Shown here: positions 43,349-52,290 of the stretch, piece by piece
Numbering within the stretch: the first letter of the stretch is position 1
How the letters are laid out: every line of letters begins with the position of its first letter
NCBI GenBank assembly: GCA_015066845.1
Contig: SVNO01000005.1
Span: forward strand, 1-55,775
DNA: 55,775 bases
Origin: Ruminococcus sp.
GTDB taxonomy: Bacteria > Bacillota > Clostridia > Oscillospirales > Ruminococcaceae
Direction: 5' to 3'
Translations under genes and position numbers: made by a program
Notes under the pieces: model-generated
The model's input: the letters and a program-made list of their open reading frames with translations, nothing else
The model's database searches: none
Told to the model about the DNA's origin: nothing

Positions 43349-43376
43349 GTAAATGTATTGCAACAGGACCGGAGTA

Positions 43377-43399
43377 TGCCCTGACGCTGTCAGGGCTTT
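43377..43399. terminator. Terminator-type hairpin, left copy (flank of element D)
   Basis: Stem gccctgac / gtcagggc with a tight 3-base loop and ttt. A perfect 23-bp repeat lies at 43534-43556. It is positioned only about 25 nt after the promoter start region. Confidence 0.75.
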
Positions 43400-43533
43400 G
43401 CTTGCAGAAAAAAGCGGGAATCGGGGGCGCAGCCCCCGCATATCCCTCCCCCGCCTGCGGGGGAGGTGCCGCCGGACGGCGGCAGAGGGGGCAGTCTTAT
43501 GGCTGACACCGGAAAAAGCGTTTCAGCAAGCTG
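43400..43533 (+). mobile_element. Terminator-nested repeat element, copy D (134 bp)
   Basis: Shortest and most divergent copy. Ends gcttgcagaaaaaagc and gcgtttcagcaagctg form the same kind of inverted pair; the right part (ggctgacaccggaaaaagc) is a variant of the shared right-end module. Interior palindromes: gggggcgcagccccc, ccccgcctgcgggg, gccgccggacggcggc. It is flanked by perfect 23-bp direct repeats of a hairpin and lies in the alaS leader. Confidence 0.75.
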
Positions 43534-43562
43534 TGCCCTGACGCTGTCAGGGCTTTTTTGTG
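43534..43562 (+). terminator. Terminator hairpin, right copy, in the alaS leader
   Basis: Repeat of 43377-43399 extended by ttttttg, a complete intrinsic terminator about 37 bp before the alaS ATG and downstream of the only recognisable alaS promoter. Confidence 0.85.
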
Positions 43563-43598
43563 TCCGTTGAAAAATTATAAATTTTGGAGTGAATAGTT

Positions 43599-46244
43599 AT
43601 GGAATGGCGTGGACTCAATGACCTGCGTGAGCAGTATCTGTCCTTTTTTGAAAGCAAGAATCATACAAGAATGGCAAGTGCCTCCCTCGTACCGCAGGGC
43701 GACAAGAGCCTTCTTCTCATCAATTCCGGTATGGCACCGCTGAAGAAATTCTTCCTCGGTCAGGCTGTACCGCCCAACAAGCGCGTGACGACCTGCCAGA
43801 AGTGCATCCGTACCCCCGATATTGAAAATGTCGGCAAAACTGCAAGACATGGCACTTATTTTGAAATGCTCGGCAACTTCTCGTTCGGCGATTATTTCAA
43901 GAAGGAAGCCATTGCATGGGCTTGGGAATTCTTCACCAAGGTTCTGGAAATGCCGGAAGAACTGCTCTATGTTTCCGTTTTCCAGGATGATGACGAGGCA
44001 TATGACATCTGGACGCAGGAAATCGGCGTGGCACATGAGCATATGGTAAGACTCGGCAGAGAGGATAATTTCTGGGAGCATGGCTCCGGTCCCTGCGGCC
44101 CTTGCTCTGAAATCTATTTTGACCGCGGCGCAGCACACGGCTGCGGTTCTCCTGACTGCAAGGTGGGCTGTGAATGCGACCGCTTTGTCGAAGTATGGAA
44201 CCTCGTGTTCAGCCAGTTCGACAGCGACGGCAACGGCAACTACACCGAAATGGAGCACAAGAACATTGACACCGGTATGGGTCTGGAGCGTCTTGCCTGC
44301 GTAATGCAGGGCGTGGACAACCTGTTCGAGGTTGACACTGTGCAGAATATCATGAAGCACATCCAGAAGCTCTCCGGCGTAACCTACAAGGAGGGCAACG
44401 AGAATACGGACGTTTCCCTGCGTGTTATCACTGACCATATCAGAAGCACCACTTTCATGGTAGGTGACGGCGTTCTTCCGTCCAATGAGGGCAGGGGCTA
44501 CGTTCTCCGCCGTCTGCTCAGACGTGCTGCAAGACACGGCAGAATGATCGGCATTGAGGGCACATTCCTGCATGAAGTCTGCGATACTGTAATTGATGAG
44601 AACAAGAACGCATATCCGGAACTGGATGAAAAGCGCGCATATATCAAGAAGATCATCAAGGTCGAGGAAGAAGCGTTTGCCAAGACCATCGACAAGGGCA
44701 TGGAACTGCTGTGTCAGGTGATGGATAAGGCAGAGGAGGAAAACTGCAAGACGCTGGCAGGCGAGGACATCTTCAAGCTCAGCGATACCTACGGCTTCCC
44801 CTTCGACCTGACTGTGGAAATCGCAGCAGAGCGCGGTTTTGCTGTGGATGAGGAGGGGTATCGTGCACTCGTCAAGAAGCAGCGCGAAACTGCAAAGGCA
44901 GACCATCTGGCAAAGGCAAGCTCGTCCTGGGCGGATAACAGCGTGAAGATTGACGCAGCTGCAACGAATTTTGTCGGTTACAAGGAATATACCGCACAGG
45001 CAAAAATTCTTGCCATCGTCAAGGAGCAGGCATTGACGGATAATGCCGTTGCAGATGATGCCGCTGCACTGGTACTTGACTGCACACCGTTCTATGCAGA
45101 AAGCGGCGGTCAGGTGAGCGATATTGGTACAATTTCCGCAAACGGCGGTGAATTCAAGGTCACTGCTGTAACCAAGGACGAGGACGGACACTACCTGCAT
45201 CTGGGTACTGTGGAATCCGGCAGTCTGTCCGTGGGCGATGCAGTGACAGCGGAAATCTGCACATGCACCCGTCAGGCAACCATGAGAAACCATACCGCAG
45301 CCCATCTGCTGCAGGCAGCTCTGCGTCAGGTGCTCGGCGATCATGTACATCAGGCTGGTCAGCTGGTCAATGCAAAGGCTTGCCGTTTTGACTTCTCCCA
45401 CTTCAGCGCAATGACTGCCGAGGAGATCGAAAAGGTGGAGAAGCTTGTCAATGGCTGGATTCTTGCAGCAATTGCCGTTGATGTCAACGAAATGCCCATC
45501 GAGGAGGCAAAGCAGCTCGGCGCAATGGCTCTGTTCGGCGAAAAGTACGGCGATGTGGTACGCGTTGTCAAGGCTGGCGAGCAGTCCATTGAATTCTGCG
45601 GCGGTACACATGTGGCAAATACTGCCAATATTGGTCTGATGAAGATTGTTTCCGAAAGCTCCGTTGCATCCGGTGTACGTCGTATTGAGGCAGTGACCGG
45701 CGCAGGCGTTCTGGAACTTCTCGACAGCTACAAGAATACCGTACTTGAGGGCGCAAAGGCACTCAAGCTGAATAATCCGGCAGAACTTCCGGCACGTTGC
45801 TATACTATCAGCGCACAGCTCAAGGATGCAGAAAAGCAGGTAGAACAGCTGCGCCAGAAGATGGCAGGCAATGTTGTGGATACCCTGTTTGATAATGCTA
45901 AGGACGTGAACGGCACACAGGTCGTTTCCGTCATGCTCAACGGCGCAGGTGCGGATATGCTCCGTAAGCTCGGCGACCAGGTCAAGAGCTTGGAAAAGAA
46001 CGTGGTTGCAGTATTTGCCGGTGTTGACGGCGAAAAGGGCACATTCTACTGCGTATGCACCAAGGACGCTGTTGCAAAGGGCGCACATGCCGGCAAGATC
46101 GTACAGCGTATTGCAGCCATCACAGGCGGCAAGGGCGGCGGCAGACCGGACAATGCAATGGCAGGCATTGGCAAGACCTACATGGTAGATGAAGCTCTGC
46201 TTGCACTGGAAAGCATTGTCGGCGATGTTATGGGCAACGAATAA
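43599..46244 (+). CDS. alaS: Alanyl-tRNA synthetase
   Basis: Charges tRNA-Ala. 881 residues, family length. Class II catalytic core (motif 2 region around RTPDIENVGKTARHGTYFEM; motif 3 GMGLERLACVMQG), editing domain with HTAAHLL and the Zn-site CGGTHV, and the C-terminal C-Ala domain with GKGGGRPDNAMAG. Weak SD (ggagtga) 7 bases before the ATG. It heads a plus-strand run to 53382. A minus-strand frame of nearly the same length is a codon-bias shadow. Confidence 0.98.
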   Translation: MEWRGLNDLREQYLSFFESKNHTRMASASLVPQGDKSLLLINSGMAPLKKFFLGQAVPPNKRVTTCQKCIRTPDIENVGKTARHGTYFEMLGNFSFGDYFKKEAIAWAWEFFTKVLEMPEELLYVSVFQDDDEAYDIWTQEIGVAHEHMVRLGREDNFWEHGSGPCGPCSEIYFDRGAAHGCGSPDCKVGCECDRFVEVWNLVFSQFDSDGNGNYTEMEHKNIDTGMGLERLACVMQGVDNLFEVDTVQNIMKHIQKLSGVTYKEGNENTDVSLRVITDHIRSTTFMVGDGVLPSNEGRGYVLRRLLRRAARHGRMIGIEGTFLHEVCDTVIDENKNAYPELDEKRAYIKKIIKVEEEAFAKTIDKGMELLCQVMDKAEEENCKTLAGEDIFKLSDTYGFPFDLTVEIAAERGFAVDEEGYRALVKKQRETAKADHLAKASSSWADNSVKIDAAATNFVGYKEYTAQAKILAIVKEQALTDNAVADDAAALVLDCTPFYAESGGQVSDIGTISANGGEFKVTAVTKDEDGHYLHLGTVESGSLSVGDAVTAEICTCTRQATMRNHTAAHLLQAALRQVLGDHVHQAGQLVNAKACRFDFSHFSAMTAEEIEKVEKLVNGWILAAIAVDVNEMPIEEAKQLGAMALFGEKYGDVVRVVKAGEQSIEFCGGTHVANTANIGLMKIVSESSVASGVRRIEAVTGAGVLELLDSYKNTVLEGAKALKLNNPAELPARCYTISAQLKDAEKQVEQLRQKMAGNVVDTLFDNAKDVNGTQVVSVMLNGAGADMLRKLGDQVKSLEKNVVAVFAGVDGEKGTFYCVCTKDAVAKGAHAGKIVQRIAAITGGKGGGRPDNAMAGIGKTYMVDEALLALESIVGDVMGNE

Positions 46245-46271
46245 CACCATTCAATGGGAGGAGAATTCATC

Positions 46272-46616
46272 ATGGATTGCATTTTCTGTAAGATTATCGC
46301 CGGCGAAATTCCGTCCGCGAAGGTTTATGAGGACGAATTTGTTTACGCATTCAAGGACATCAGCCCCATTGCACCGTTCCATGTGCTGATTGTCCCCAAG
46401 GCGCATATTGCCTGTGCAAACGACATCACCGCGGACAATTCCGCAGTGGTGGCAAAGATTTTCGAGGCAGCTGCAAAGATTGCCGCACAGGAAGGAATTG
46501 ACAGCTACCGCATCATCAACAATTGCGGTGAGGATGCCGGACAGACGGTGATGCACCTGCATTTCCACATGGTAGCAGGCGTGAAAATGGGTTGGGGCGA
46601 ACAGTCCCTCGGATAA
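46272..46616 (+). CDS. HIT-family nucleotide-binding protein
   Basis: Histidine-triad hydrolase, probably of nucleoside phosphoramidates (HINT-like). 114 residues. N-terminal Zn-type pair in CIFCKI, and the triad HLHFHM near residue 100. I start at ATG 46272, which has GGAGGAG 8 bases upstream; six further codons upstream include that SD. It lies 27 bp after alaS. Confidence 0.94.
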   Translation: MDCIFCKIIAGEIPSAKVYEDEFVYAFKDISPIAPFHVLIVPKAHIACANDITADNSAVVAKIFEAAAKIAAQEGIDSYRIINNCGEDAGQTVMHLHFHMVAGVKMGWGEQSLG

Positions 46617-46628
46617 GGGGTAAGAGGC

Positions 46629-47168
46629 ATGGCAGATTTTTACAGCATGAAAATTGCAGGGCTGGAGCGTTCGCTCCGGCTTTGCCCGATTAACGAAAAG
46701 CTCGATATTGCGGCATTCATTATGTTCTCCGATGTTGAGATCACCGTGGAAAGTGCCAAGGCACTTCTGGCAAAAGCCCCGGATTTCGATGTTATTTTGA
46801 CAGCTGAATGCAAGGGGATTCCGCTTGCCTATGAAATGGCAAGACAAAGCGGTAAGCCCTATGTGGTGGCGCGAAAGTCCACCAAGCTCTACATGCAGGA
46901 TGTCGTGTCCGTTGCGGTGAAGTCCATCACCACGGCACAAGAACAGATGCTCCACCTTGACGGTGAAAAAGCTGCGATGATGCGCGGAAAACGCGTACTT
47001 CTGGTGGATGATGTCATCAGCACGGGCGAATCCCTGATTGCACTGGAAAAGCTGACAGCTGCCGCAGGCGGTGAAATTGTCGGCAGAGCTGCGGTGCTTG
47101 CCGAGGGTGATGCTGCCAAGCGTGATGATCTTCTGTTCTTAGAAGAACTGCCGCTGTTCTTTCACTAA
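46629..47168 (+). CDS. Adenine/xanthine-type phosphoribosyltransferase
   Basis: Type I PRTase, 179 residues. PRPP-binding loop VLLVDDVISTGES at about residues 123-135 and a hood region with TAECKGIPLAYEMA (about 60-73). The layout resembles adenine phosphoribosyltransferase (Apt) or the PurR effector-type domain; the base specificity is inferred only. It is 12 bp after the HIT gene, with an AAGGGG-type SD. Confidence 0.8.
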   Translation: MADFYSMKIAGLERSLRLCPINEKLDIAAFIMFSDVEITVESAKALLAKAPDFDVILTAECKGIPLAYEMARQSGKPYVVARKSTKLYMQDVVSVAVKSITTAQEQMLHLDGEKAAMMRGKRVLLVDDVISTGESLIALEKLTAAAGGEIVGRAAVLAEGDAAKRDDLLFLEELPLFFH

Positions 47169-47183
47169 AACGGGAATATGCCC

Positions 47184-49292
47184 ATGAAACGGACAGCTTT
47201 GTACATAGGATTCCCCTATACAGCAGGTTTGTTGATAGCGTCCGTTGTACAATGGCAGCTATGGTACGGGGTGCTCGGTGCAGTGGTTCTGCTTGCATTG
47301 CTGCTCCTGCTCTGTCATAGAGCTGTCTGGAAATATGTACTCACCAGCACGTTGTCACTCCTGACGGCGTGCTGTGTCTATTGGTGCACGGATGCGCTGT
47401 ATGTCCAGCGCATTGCACAGTTTGCCGGTGTGGAGGGGACTGTCTTTTCCGGCGAAATTACGGGGATCTCCGTTCATGACGGCGGTTTTGCCACCTATCT
47501 GCTCGATGGGAGGCTCGCTGGAATTCCGGCAAGGGTGCAGTATTTCTGCAAAGAACCTGCCTATGATTTCGGCGATACGCTTACACTGACCGGAACGCCG
47601 GAGAAACTGGAGAGCACCTACCTGTTCTCCACAGAGGACTATTACCGTTCTCAGAAAGTATTTCTCTCCATGCCCATGTCCTGCACGGCCGTGCACAAAC
47701 CCCGTGCGCATACCAATCTCCGTGCAGTTCTGTATGAGTGGCGGCAGGAGATGACCATGCGCATTCAGGCGCGTACAGAGCCGCAAGCCGGTGCATTCAT
47801 GACCGGGCTGCTGTTCGGCGACAAATCCGCCCTGTCCGGCAGCACCCGCACATCTCTCTACCGCGTGGGAATCGGCCATGTGCTTGCAGTTTCCGGACTG
47901 CATCTGGATTTCCTCGCGCTGTGCATTGTCCGTCTTTTGCGGCGATGCAAACTCGACAGACGGTGGGGATTTGCCGTTGTTGCCGTGCTTTCAATTCTTT
48001 TTGTGGTCTGTGTCGGGGAAACGGTTTCCGTCAAACGTGCGTGTATCATGATTTTGCTTTCGCAAAGTGCGGCACTCTTTTTCCGCAGGGCGGACATGCT
48101 CAATTCCCTCAGCATTGCCATGCTCCTGCTTTCTCTGGAGAATCCCTTTGTCGTGCATAGTCCTGCGTTCTGGCTTTCCTGCTCCGGTGCATTCGGCATC
48201 GGCGTATTCGCACGGTATATGACGGAGGATCTACCCGATACGACCGTAGTGCAGGAGATTGCAAAGCAGTTTGCAGCGATGTGCTGCGTGTTCATTGCCG
48301 TACTGCCGGCAAGTTTGCTCTATTTCCGCGAAATTTCGCTGATTTCTCCCTTTTCCAACCTCCTGCTCACGCCCTTGTGCATGTTCGTGCTTCTGCTGGA
48401 GGCGCTTGCGGTGCTGTTGGGGGTACGCGGTGTATTGGCAGAGCTGCTGCTCTCAGCGGCACAGCTGTTTGCCAACCTGATCTTGCAGATTTCCGATGCA
48501 CTTGCCCGACTCTCATGGACAAGCGCAGGCACGGACAGCCGCGTCCTTTCCGGCATTCTCATCGCGTCCGTGTTCTTGCTGCTGCTGTGCTATGTACTCT
48601 GGAATAACCGCAGGTTAATGCGCATCACAGCCATTTTCATCCTCGTCACCGCCTGTATTGCCACGGGCACCGAGCGCGTTTACCGCAGCAGGGAACTGCA
48701 CATTACCACGCTCGGCAAATCCCGTGACTGTACGCTCGTCCTGCACAGTCAGCAGGAAGCAGTGATTGTGGATCTCAGCGGAAACGGCAGTGCGTCGGAT
48801 TATGTGGCAGCCTATCTTCAATCCATGAACATCCGGACTGTCCACACGCTCTTTCTGTGCAGTCCCAAGCCAAAGAGTATTGCCGGCTATGACGAGGTTC
48901 TGCAATTTACCGCGCCTGCCCATGTCACGGCGATGGAACTGCCGGAGGAATATGCGGCATATGCGGTTGCAGGCTGTGAGGGGAATTATGCGCAGACGAG
49001 AACGCTGCTCTTTCATGGCGCGGAAATTACTGTGACAGGCGATGCCGTGCAGGTGCAGTACGGGGATTTTTCCTATGCCTGTACCAAGGAAAATGCCGCA
49101 AGACCTGCGGATGTGCTGACGATTTACGGCACAAGTCAGAATGTCCTGCCCGACAGTGGTCTGCTGCTGGTGCTCGACAGCCGCAGCTGTTATGGTACGG
49201 ATGAGAGTACCTATGTGGGATCGAATAATCTGGAACTGACCGTTGCCGCGGATGGCAGGTGCAGAGTGAGGAGTTTGTATGGCGATAGTTGA
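47184..49292 (+). CDS. comEC: ComEC/Rec2-type DNA uptake channel, degenerate C-terminal domain
   Basis: Membrane channel for single-stranded DNA in competence. About 702 residues: N-terminal helices and an OB-like domain (about 70-150), the competence domain with AGAFMTGLLFGDKSAL and HVLAVSGLHLDF (about 200-245), and about ten helices to about 500. The C-terminal metallo-beta-lactamase-like domain (about 510-700) is recognisable by LGKSRDCTLVL but has no HxHxDH; that place reads LFLCSPKPKS. The start is taken at ATG 47184; ATG 47178 is possible. It overlaps holA by 14 bp. Confidence 0.9.
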   Translation: MKRTALYIGFPYTAGLLIASVVQWQLWYGVLGAVVLLALLLLLCHRAVWKYVLTSTLSLLTACCVYWCTDALYVQRIAQFAGVEGTVFSGEITGISVHDGGFATYLLDGRLAGIPARVQYFCKEPAYDFGDTLTLTGTPEKLESTYLFSTEDYYRSQKVFLSMPMSCTAVHKPRAHTNLRAVLYEWRQEMTMRIQARTEPQAGAFMTGLLFGDKSALSGSTRTSLYRVGIGHVLAVSGLHLDFLALCIVRLLRRCKLDRRWGFAVVAVLSILFVVCVGETVSVKRACIMILLSQSAALFFRRADMLNSLSIAMLLLSLENPFVVHSPAFWLSCSGAFGIGVFARYMTEDLPDTTVVQEIAKQFAAMCCVFIAVLPASLLYFREISLISPFSNLLLTPLCMFVLLLEALAVLLGVRGVLAELLLSAAQLFANLILQISDALARLSWTSAGTDSRVLSGILIASVFLLLLCYVLWNNRRLMRITAIFILVTACIATGTERVYRSRELHITTLGKSRDCTLVLHSQQEAVIVDLSGNGSASDYVAAYLQSMNIRTVHTLFLCSPKPKSIAGYDEVLQFTAPAHVTAMELPEEYAAYAVAGCEGNYAQTRTLLFHGAEITVTGDAVQVQYGDFSYACTKENAARPADVLTIYGTSQNVLPDSGLLLVLDSRSCYGTDESTYVGSNNLELTVAADGRCRVRSLYGDS

Positions 49293-50316
49293 TGCAAGAG
49301 GGCTGCAAGGACAGCTCAGGGATAAGAAGATTTCACAGCTTTACTATGTGTACGGCGGCGATGTGCTGCAAGTGGAGCACAGTGTGAAAAAGCTGATAAA
49401 AGCCGTTGCGCAGGATATGGACAGCGTGACGAAATTTGACGGTGCTGCGCTCAACCTCAGCGAGCTTGCCGATGAAGCGGAGCTTTGCCCGATGTTTGCC
49501 GATTACAACTGCATTCTCATCCACGACTGCAATATGGAATCCATGCGCGAGGACCAGCGCAAAACGCTGCGCAGTATCCTCGAACAGGTGAGCGAAGCGA
49601 CCGTGCTCATTTTCTATGTGACCGGCTTTGACATCTACGGCGGCAAGACCGGCAAGAATAAAAAGCCCACGGCAAAAAACAAGACAGTCATTGACTATAT
49701 CGCCAAAAACGGCACGGTCTGTGTATGTGAACCGAAAACGCCGGCGGCGATTGCCTCGGATATTGAAATGTCCGTCAAGAAGCGCGGCTGCACCATAGAA
49801 CGCGGCGCGGCACAGCTTCTTGCGGAGGAATGCGCCTGCCAGACGCTCATGATCCAGCAGGAAGTGGACAAACTCTGCGCATTTGTGGACGGCGGTGAAA
49901 TTACCTGCCAGATGGTCAGGGATATGGTCAGCCCCCATCTGGAAACGACCGTTTACGCCCTGACAAGGGCAGTGACCAACCACAATGCACGGGCAGCGAT
50001 GGAAGCAGTCGATGAGCTTTTTGCTATGCGTGTGGAAACGCATTACCTCATGGCAACGCTTTCAGGCTGTCTGGTGGATTTGCAAAGGGCAGTAGTGGCA
50101 AAGCAGAACCGCCGCACAGTGCAGGATGTGATGCAGGATTTTTCGTACCGGTTCGGATTTGCCGTGGAAAATGCATTCCGCGACAGCCGCGGTGAATCGG
50201 CAAAGCATATTGCCAGATGTCTGAAACTCCTGTGCGATGCGGAACGGACGCTGCATTCACAGGCAGTGGATGAACGTGTACTCTTTGAACAGACCATTGT
50301 GGAAATGCTGCGCTGA
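49279..50316 (+). CDS. holA: DNA polymerase III delta subunit HolA
   Basis: Clamp-loader wrench that opens the beta clamp. 345 residues. N-terminal YYVYGGDVLQVEHSVKKL (the Walker-like region of delta), the middle domain with a basic segment (about 120-140), and a C-terminal collar domain with HYLMATLSG. AGGAG precedes the ATG; the start overlaps comEC by 14 bp. The order comEC-holA is common in Firmicutes; rpsT is not next to it here. Confidence 0.94.
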   Translation: MAIVDARGLQGQLRDKKISQLYYVYGGDVLQVEHSVKKLIKAVAQDMDSVTKFDGAALNLSELADEAELCPMFADYNCILIHDCNMESMREDQRKTLRSILEQVSEATVLIFYVTGFDIYGGKTGKNKKPTAKNKTVIDYIAKNGTVCVCEPKTPAAIASDIEMSVKKRGCTIERGAAQLLAEECACQTLMIQQEVDKLCAFVDGGEITCQMVRDMVSPHLETTVYALTRAVTNHNARAAMEAVDELFAMRVETHYLMATLSGCLVDLQRAVVAKQNRRTVQDVMQDFSYRFGFAVENAFRDSRGESAKHIARCLKLLCDAERTLHSQAVDERVLFEQTIVEMLR

Positions 50317-50335
50317 CGGCGGAAAGGAGCAACCC

Positions 50336-50920
50336 ATGCTGCAAATCAGGCAGGCGATTATTGTGGAGGGAAAATATGACAAAATCAAGCTGTCCTCCCT
50401 CGTGAAAGCCGTCATCATCCCCACGCACGGCTTCCGCATTTTCAAGGATGCGGAAATGCTGGCACTCATCCGGCATTATGCGGAAACTACGGGCATTATC
50501 ATCCTGACCGATTCCGACAGGGCAGGTTTCCGCATCCGCGGCTATATCCGCGGTGCAGTGCCGCACGGTGAAGTACACAATATTTATATCCCCGATATTT
50601 TCGGCAAGGAAAAGCGCAAGGAAAAGCCCTCCGCTGAGGGGAAACTCGGTGTGGAGGGAATGGAGGCAGCAATTCTGCGTGAAGCCTTTGCAAAGGCAGG
50701 CGTACTTTCCGAGGAAGTGCAGAACGGCGAACCGATTACCAAAACTGACCTCTACCTTGCCGGACTCAATGGTACGCCCAACAGCACCGAACGCCGCCGT
50801 GCATTACAGCAAAAACTCGGACTGCCGTCCATGCTGTCCTCCGGCGCGCTGCTGGAAATTCTCAATTCCATGATGACGCGTGCGGAATTTCTGGAGCTGA
50901 CGGAAACGGAGGTTGTCTGA
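50336..50920 (+). CDS. rnmV: Toprim-domain ribonuclease M5-like protein
   Basis: RNase M5 matures 5S rRNA. About 194 residues: N-terminal toprim fold with IIVEGKYDKIKL (catalytic Glu) and LTDSDRAGFRIR (DxD-type), then a C-terminal DUF4093-like region (about 105-190) with TKTDLYLAGL. I start at ATG 50336, with AAAGGAG 6 bases upstream; the open frame begins inside holA. Its stop overlaps the next gene's ATG (TGATG). Confidence 0.88.
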   Translation: MLQIRQAIIVEGKYDKIKLSSLVKAVIIPTHGFRIFKDAEMLALIRHYAETTGIIILTDSDRAGFRIRGYIRGAVPHGEVHNIYIPDIFGKEKRKEKPSAEGKLGVEGMEAAILREAFAKAGVLSEEVQNGEPITKTDLYLAGLNGTPNSTERRRALQQKLGLPSMLSSGALLEILNSMMTRAEFLELTETEVV

Positions 50921-52278
50921 TGTACCTGCTTACCTTTACCATCCTGCTCCTGCCCGTCCTGCTGACGCTGTTCTGCTGTATGCCGGACAAGGCAAAGCCT
51001 GCATTCCTGCTCTGCGCCAGTATTCTGGTGTATGGCTGGGGCAGTCCGACACGCCTGCTCATTCCGGCAGTGTATCTCTGCGTGGACTACGGCATCGGCT
51101 TGCTGCTCGGTGCATTGCAGAAACATCGCCGCACAAGTCTTGGCATTCTCCTTGCCGTCATTGTTCTGCAAGCTGCTGCACTCCCTTGTCTGCGCGGCGA
51201 TTTCGCGGACAATCCTCCTCCGATCTACCCCATCGGCATTGCCCTTATCACGCTGCAGGGGCTTGGCTACCTCATCGGCATTTACCGCAAAAAACACGAT
51301 GCAGACCGCAATTTCCTGCGTGTCGCACTCTACCTGACATTCTTTCCGATGCTCTATGCAGGGCCGCTGCTGACCTATCCGGAATTTTGCACACAGCTGA
51401 AAAAACGCAGGTACAATATCCAGAGTGTCGGTGCAGGCATCAGCATGTTCATCCGCGGACTGACGGAAAAGGTCGTACTTGCGGATACACTGGGCTATGT
51501 GTTCGGCGAGCTGCGGCAAAGTGATCCGGCACAGCTCAGTATGCTGACTGCATGGCTGACCGTGCTGACATTTTCCATGTACCTCTATTTTGAACTGCTC
51601 GGTTATGTGGATATGGCACGGGGACTTGGCAGATGTTTCGGCATCACCCTCCCCAGACAGTTCGGACAACCGTTTCTCTCCCATGGCGTGACACGCTTCA
51701 TGGAGCAGTGGAACATTACGCATGTCCTCTGGTTTCAGACGAATTTCCGGCATGTGCTGCTGGAAAACAGTCGCCACAGATGGATGAAATATGCAAGTCT
51801 TGTGCTCATGTGGATGCTCATCGGCATCTGGTACAATACCTCCTACAATTTCCTGTTCTGGGGTATGTGCATCGGCATTCTCCTGCTCCTTGAGCAGTTC
51901 TTTCTCGGTAAGATTCTGGAACACAATTATGCATTCGGCTTGATTTATACGCTCTTTTCGCTGCATTTTTCGTGGGTGTTCCTCTTTGCCGACAATCTCG
52001 GAGAGGTATTCACCTACTGGAAAGCCATGCTCGGCTTCGGCAGCGGTCTGCTGGACAGCTACGGGGTGTATTTCTTCACCTCCTACATCGTGTTCCTGCT
52101 CATCTGCATCTATATTGCCACCGATTTGTTCCGCAACATCATGGACCGTATTTCCGTGACTCCCATCGGTACAAAAATTGCAGCCTATATGCCCCTCATC
52201 GACTGCCTGCTGCTGGTGCTGTGCCTGTCCTTTATGCTGGACGCGGACACAGCTTCACAGCTCTGGCTTCATCTTTAA
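50920..52278 (+). CDS. MBOAT-family membrane protein lacking the catalytic histidines
   Basis: 452 residues, about eleven helices, similar in layout to AlgI/DltB-type O-acyltransferases: FFPMLYAGPLLTYPEF (about 141-156), the region FMEQWNITHVLWF (about 260-272) that in active members reads WHIS, and IGIWYNTSYNFLFWG (about 302-316) that normally reads WHG. So Asn265 and Tyr305 replace the two conserved His. An acyl-transferase role is therefore doubtful. It overlaps rnmV (TGATG) and is followed by a DHHW-like gene, the usual MBOAT partner. Confidence 0.78.
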   Translation: MYLLTFTILLLPVLLTLFCCMPDKAKPAFLLCASILVYGWGSPTRLLIPAVYLCVDYGIGLLLGALQKHRRTSLGILLAVIVLQAAALPCLRGDFADNPPPIYPIGIALITLQGLGYLIGIYRKKHDADRNFLRVALYLTFFPMLYAGPLLTYPEFCTQLKKRRYNIQSVGAGISMFIRGLTEKVVLADTLGYVFGELRQSDPAQLSMLTAWLTVLTFSMYLYFELLGYVDMARGLGRCFGITLPRQFGQPFLSHGVTRFMEQWNITHVLWFQTNFRHVLLENSRHRWMKYASLVLMWMLIGIWYNTSYNFLFWGMCIGILLLLEQFFLGKILEHNYAFGLIYTLFSLHFSWVFLFADNLGEVFTYWKAMLGFGSGLLDSYGVYFFTSYIVFLLICIYIATDLFRNIMDRISVTPIGTKIAAYMPLIDCLLLVLCLSFMLDADTASQLWLHL

Positions 52279-52290
52279 GGAGGAACCGCC

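Noticed and set aside
43349-43598. A T-box leader for alaS
   Set aside because: No T-box core motif or specifier-loop structure was found; hairpins are explained by the duplicated terminator and element D.
43575-46250. An 891-residue open frame on the minus strand opposite alaS
   Set aside because: It mirrors alaS over its whole length, has Cys/His-rich composition typical of antisense translation of biased codons, no domain signature, and alaS is unmistakable.
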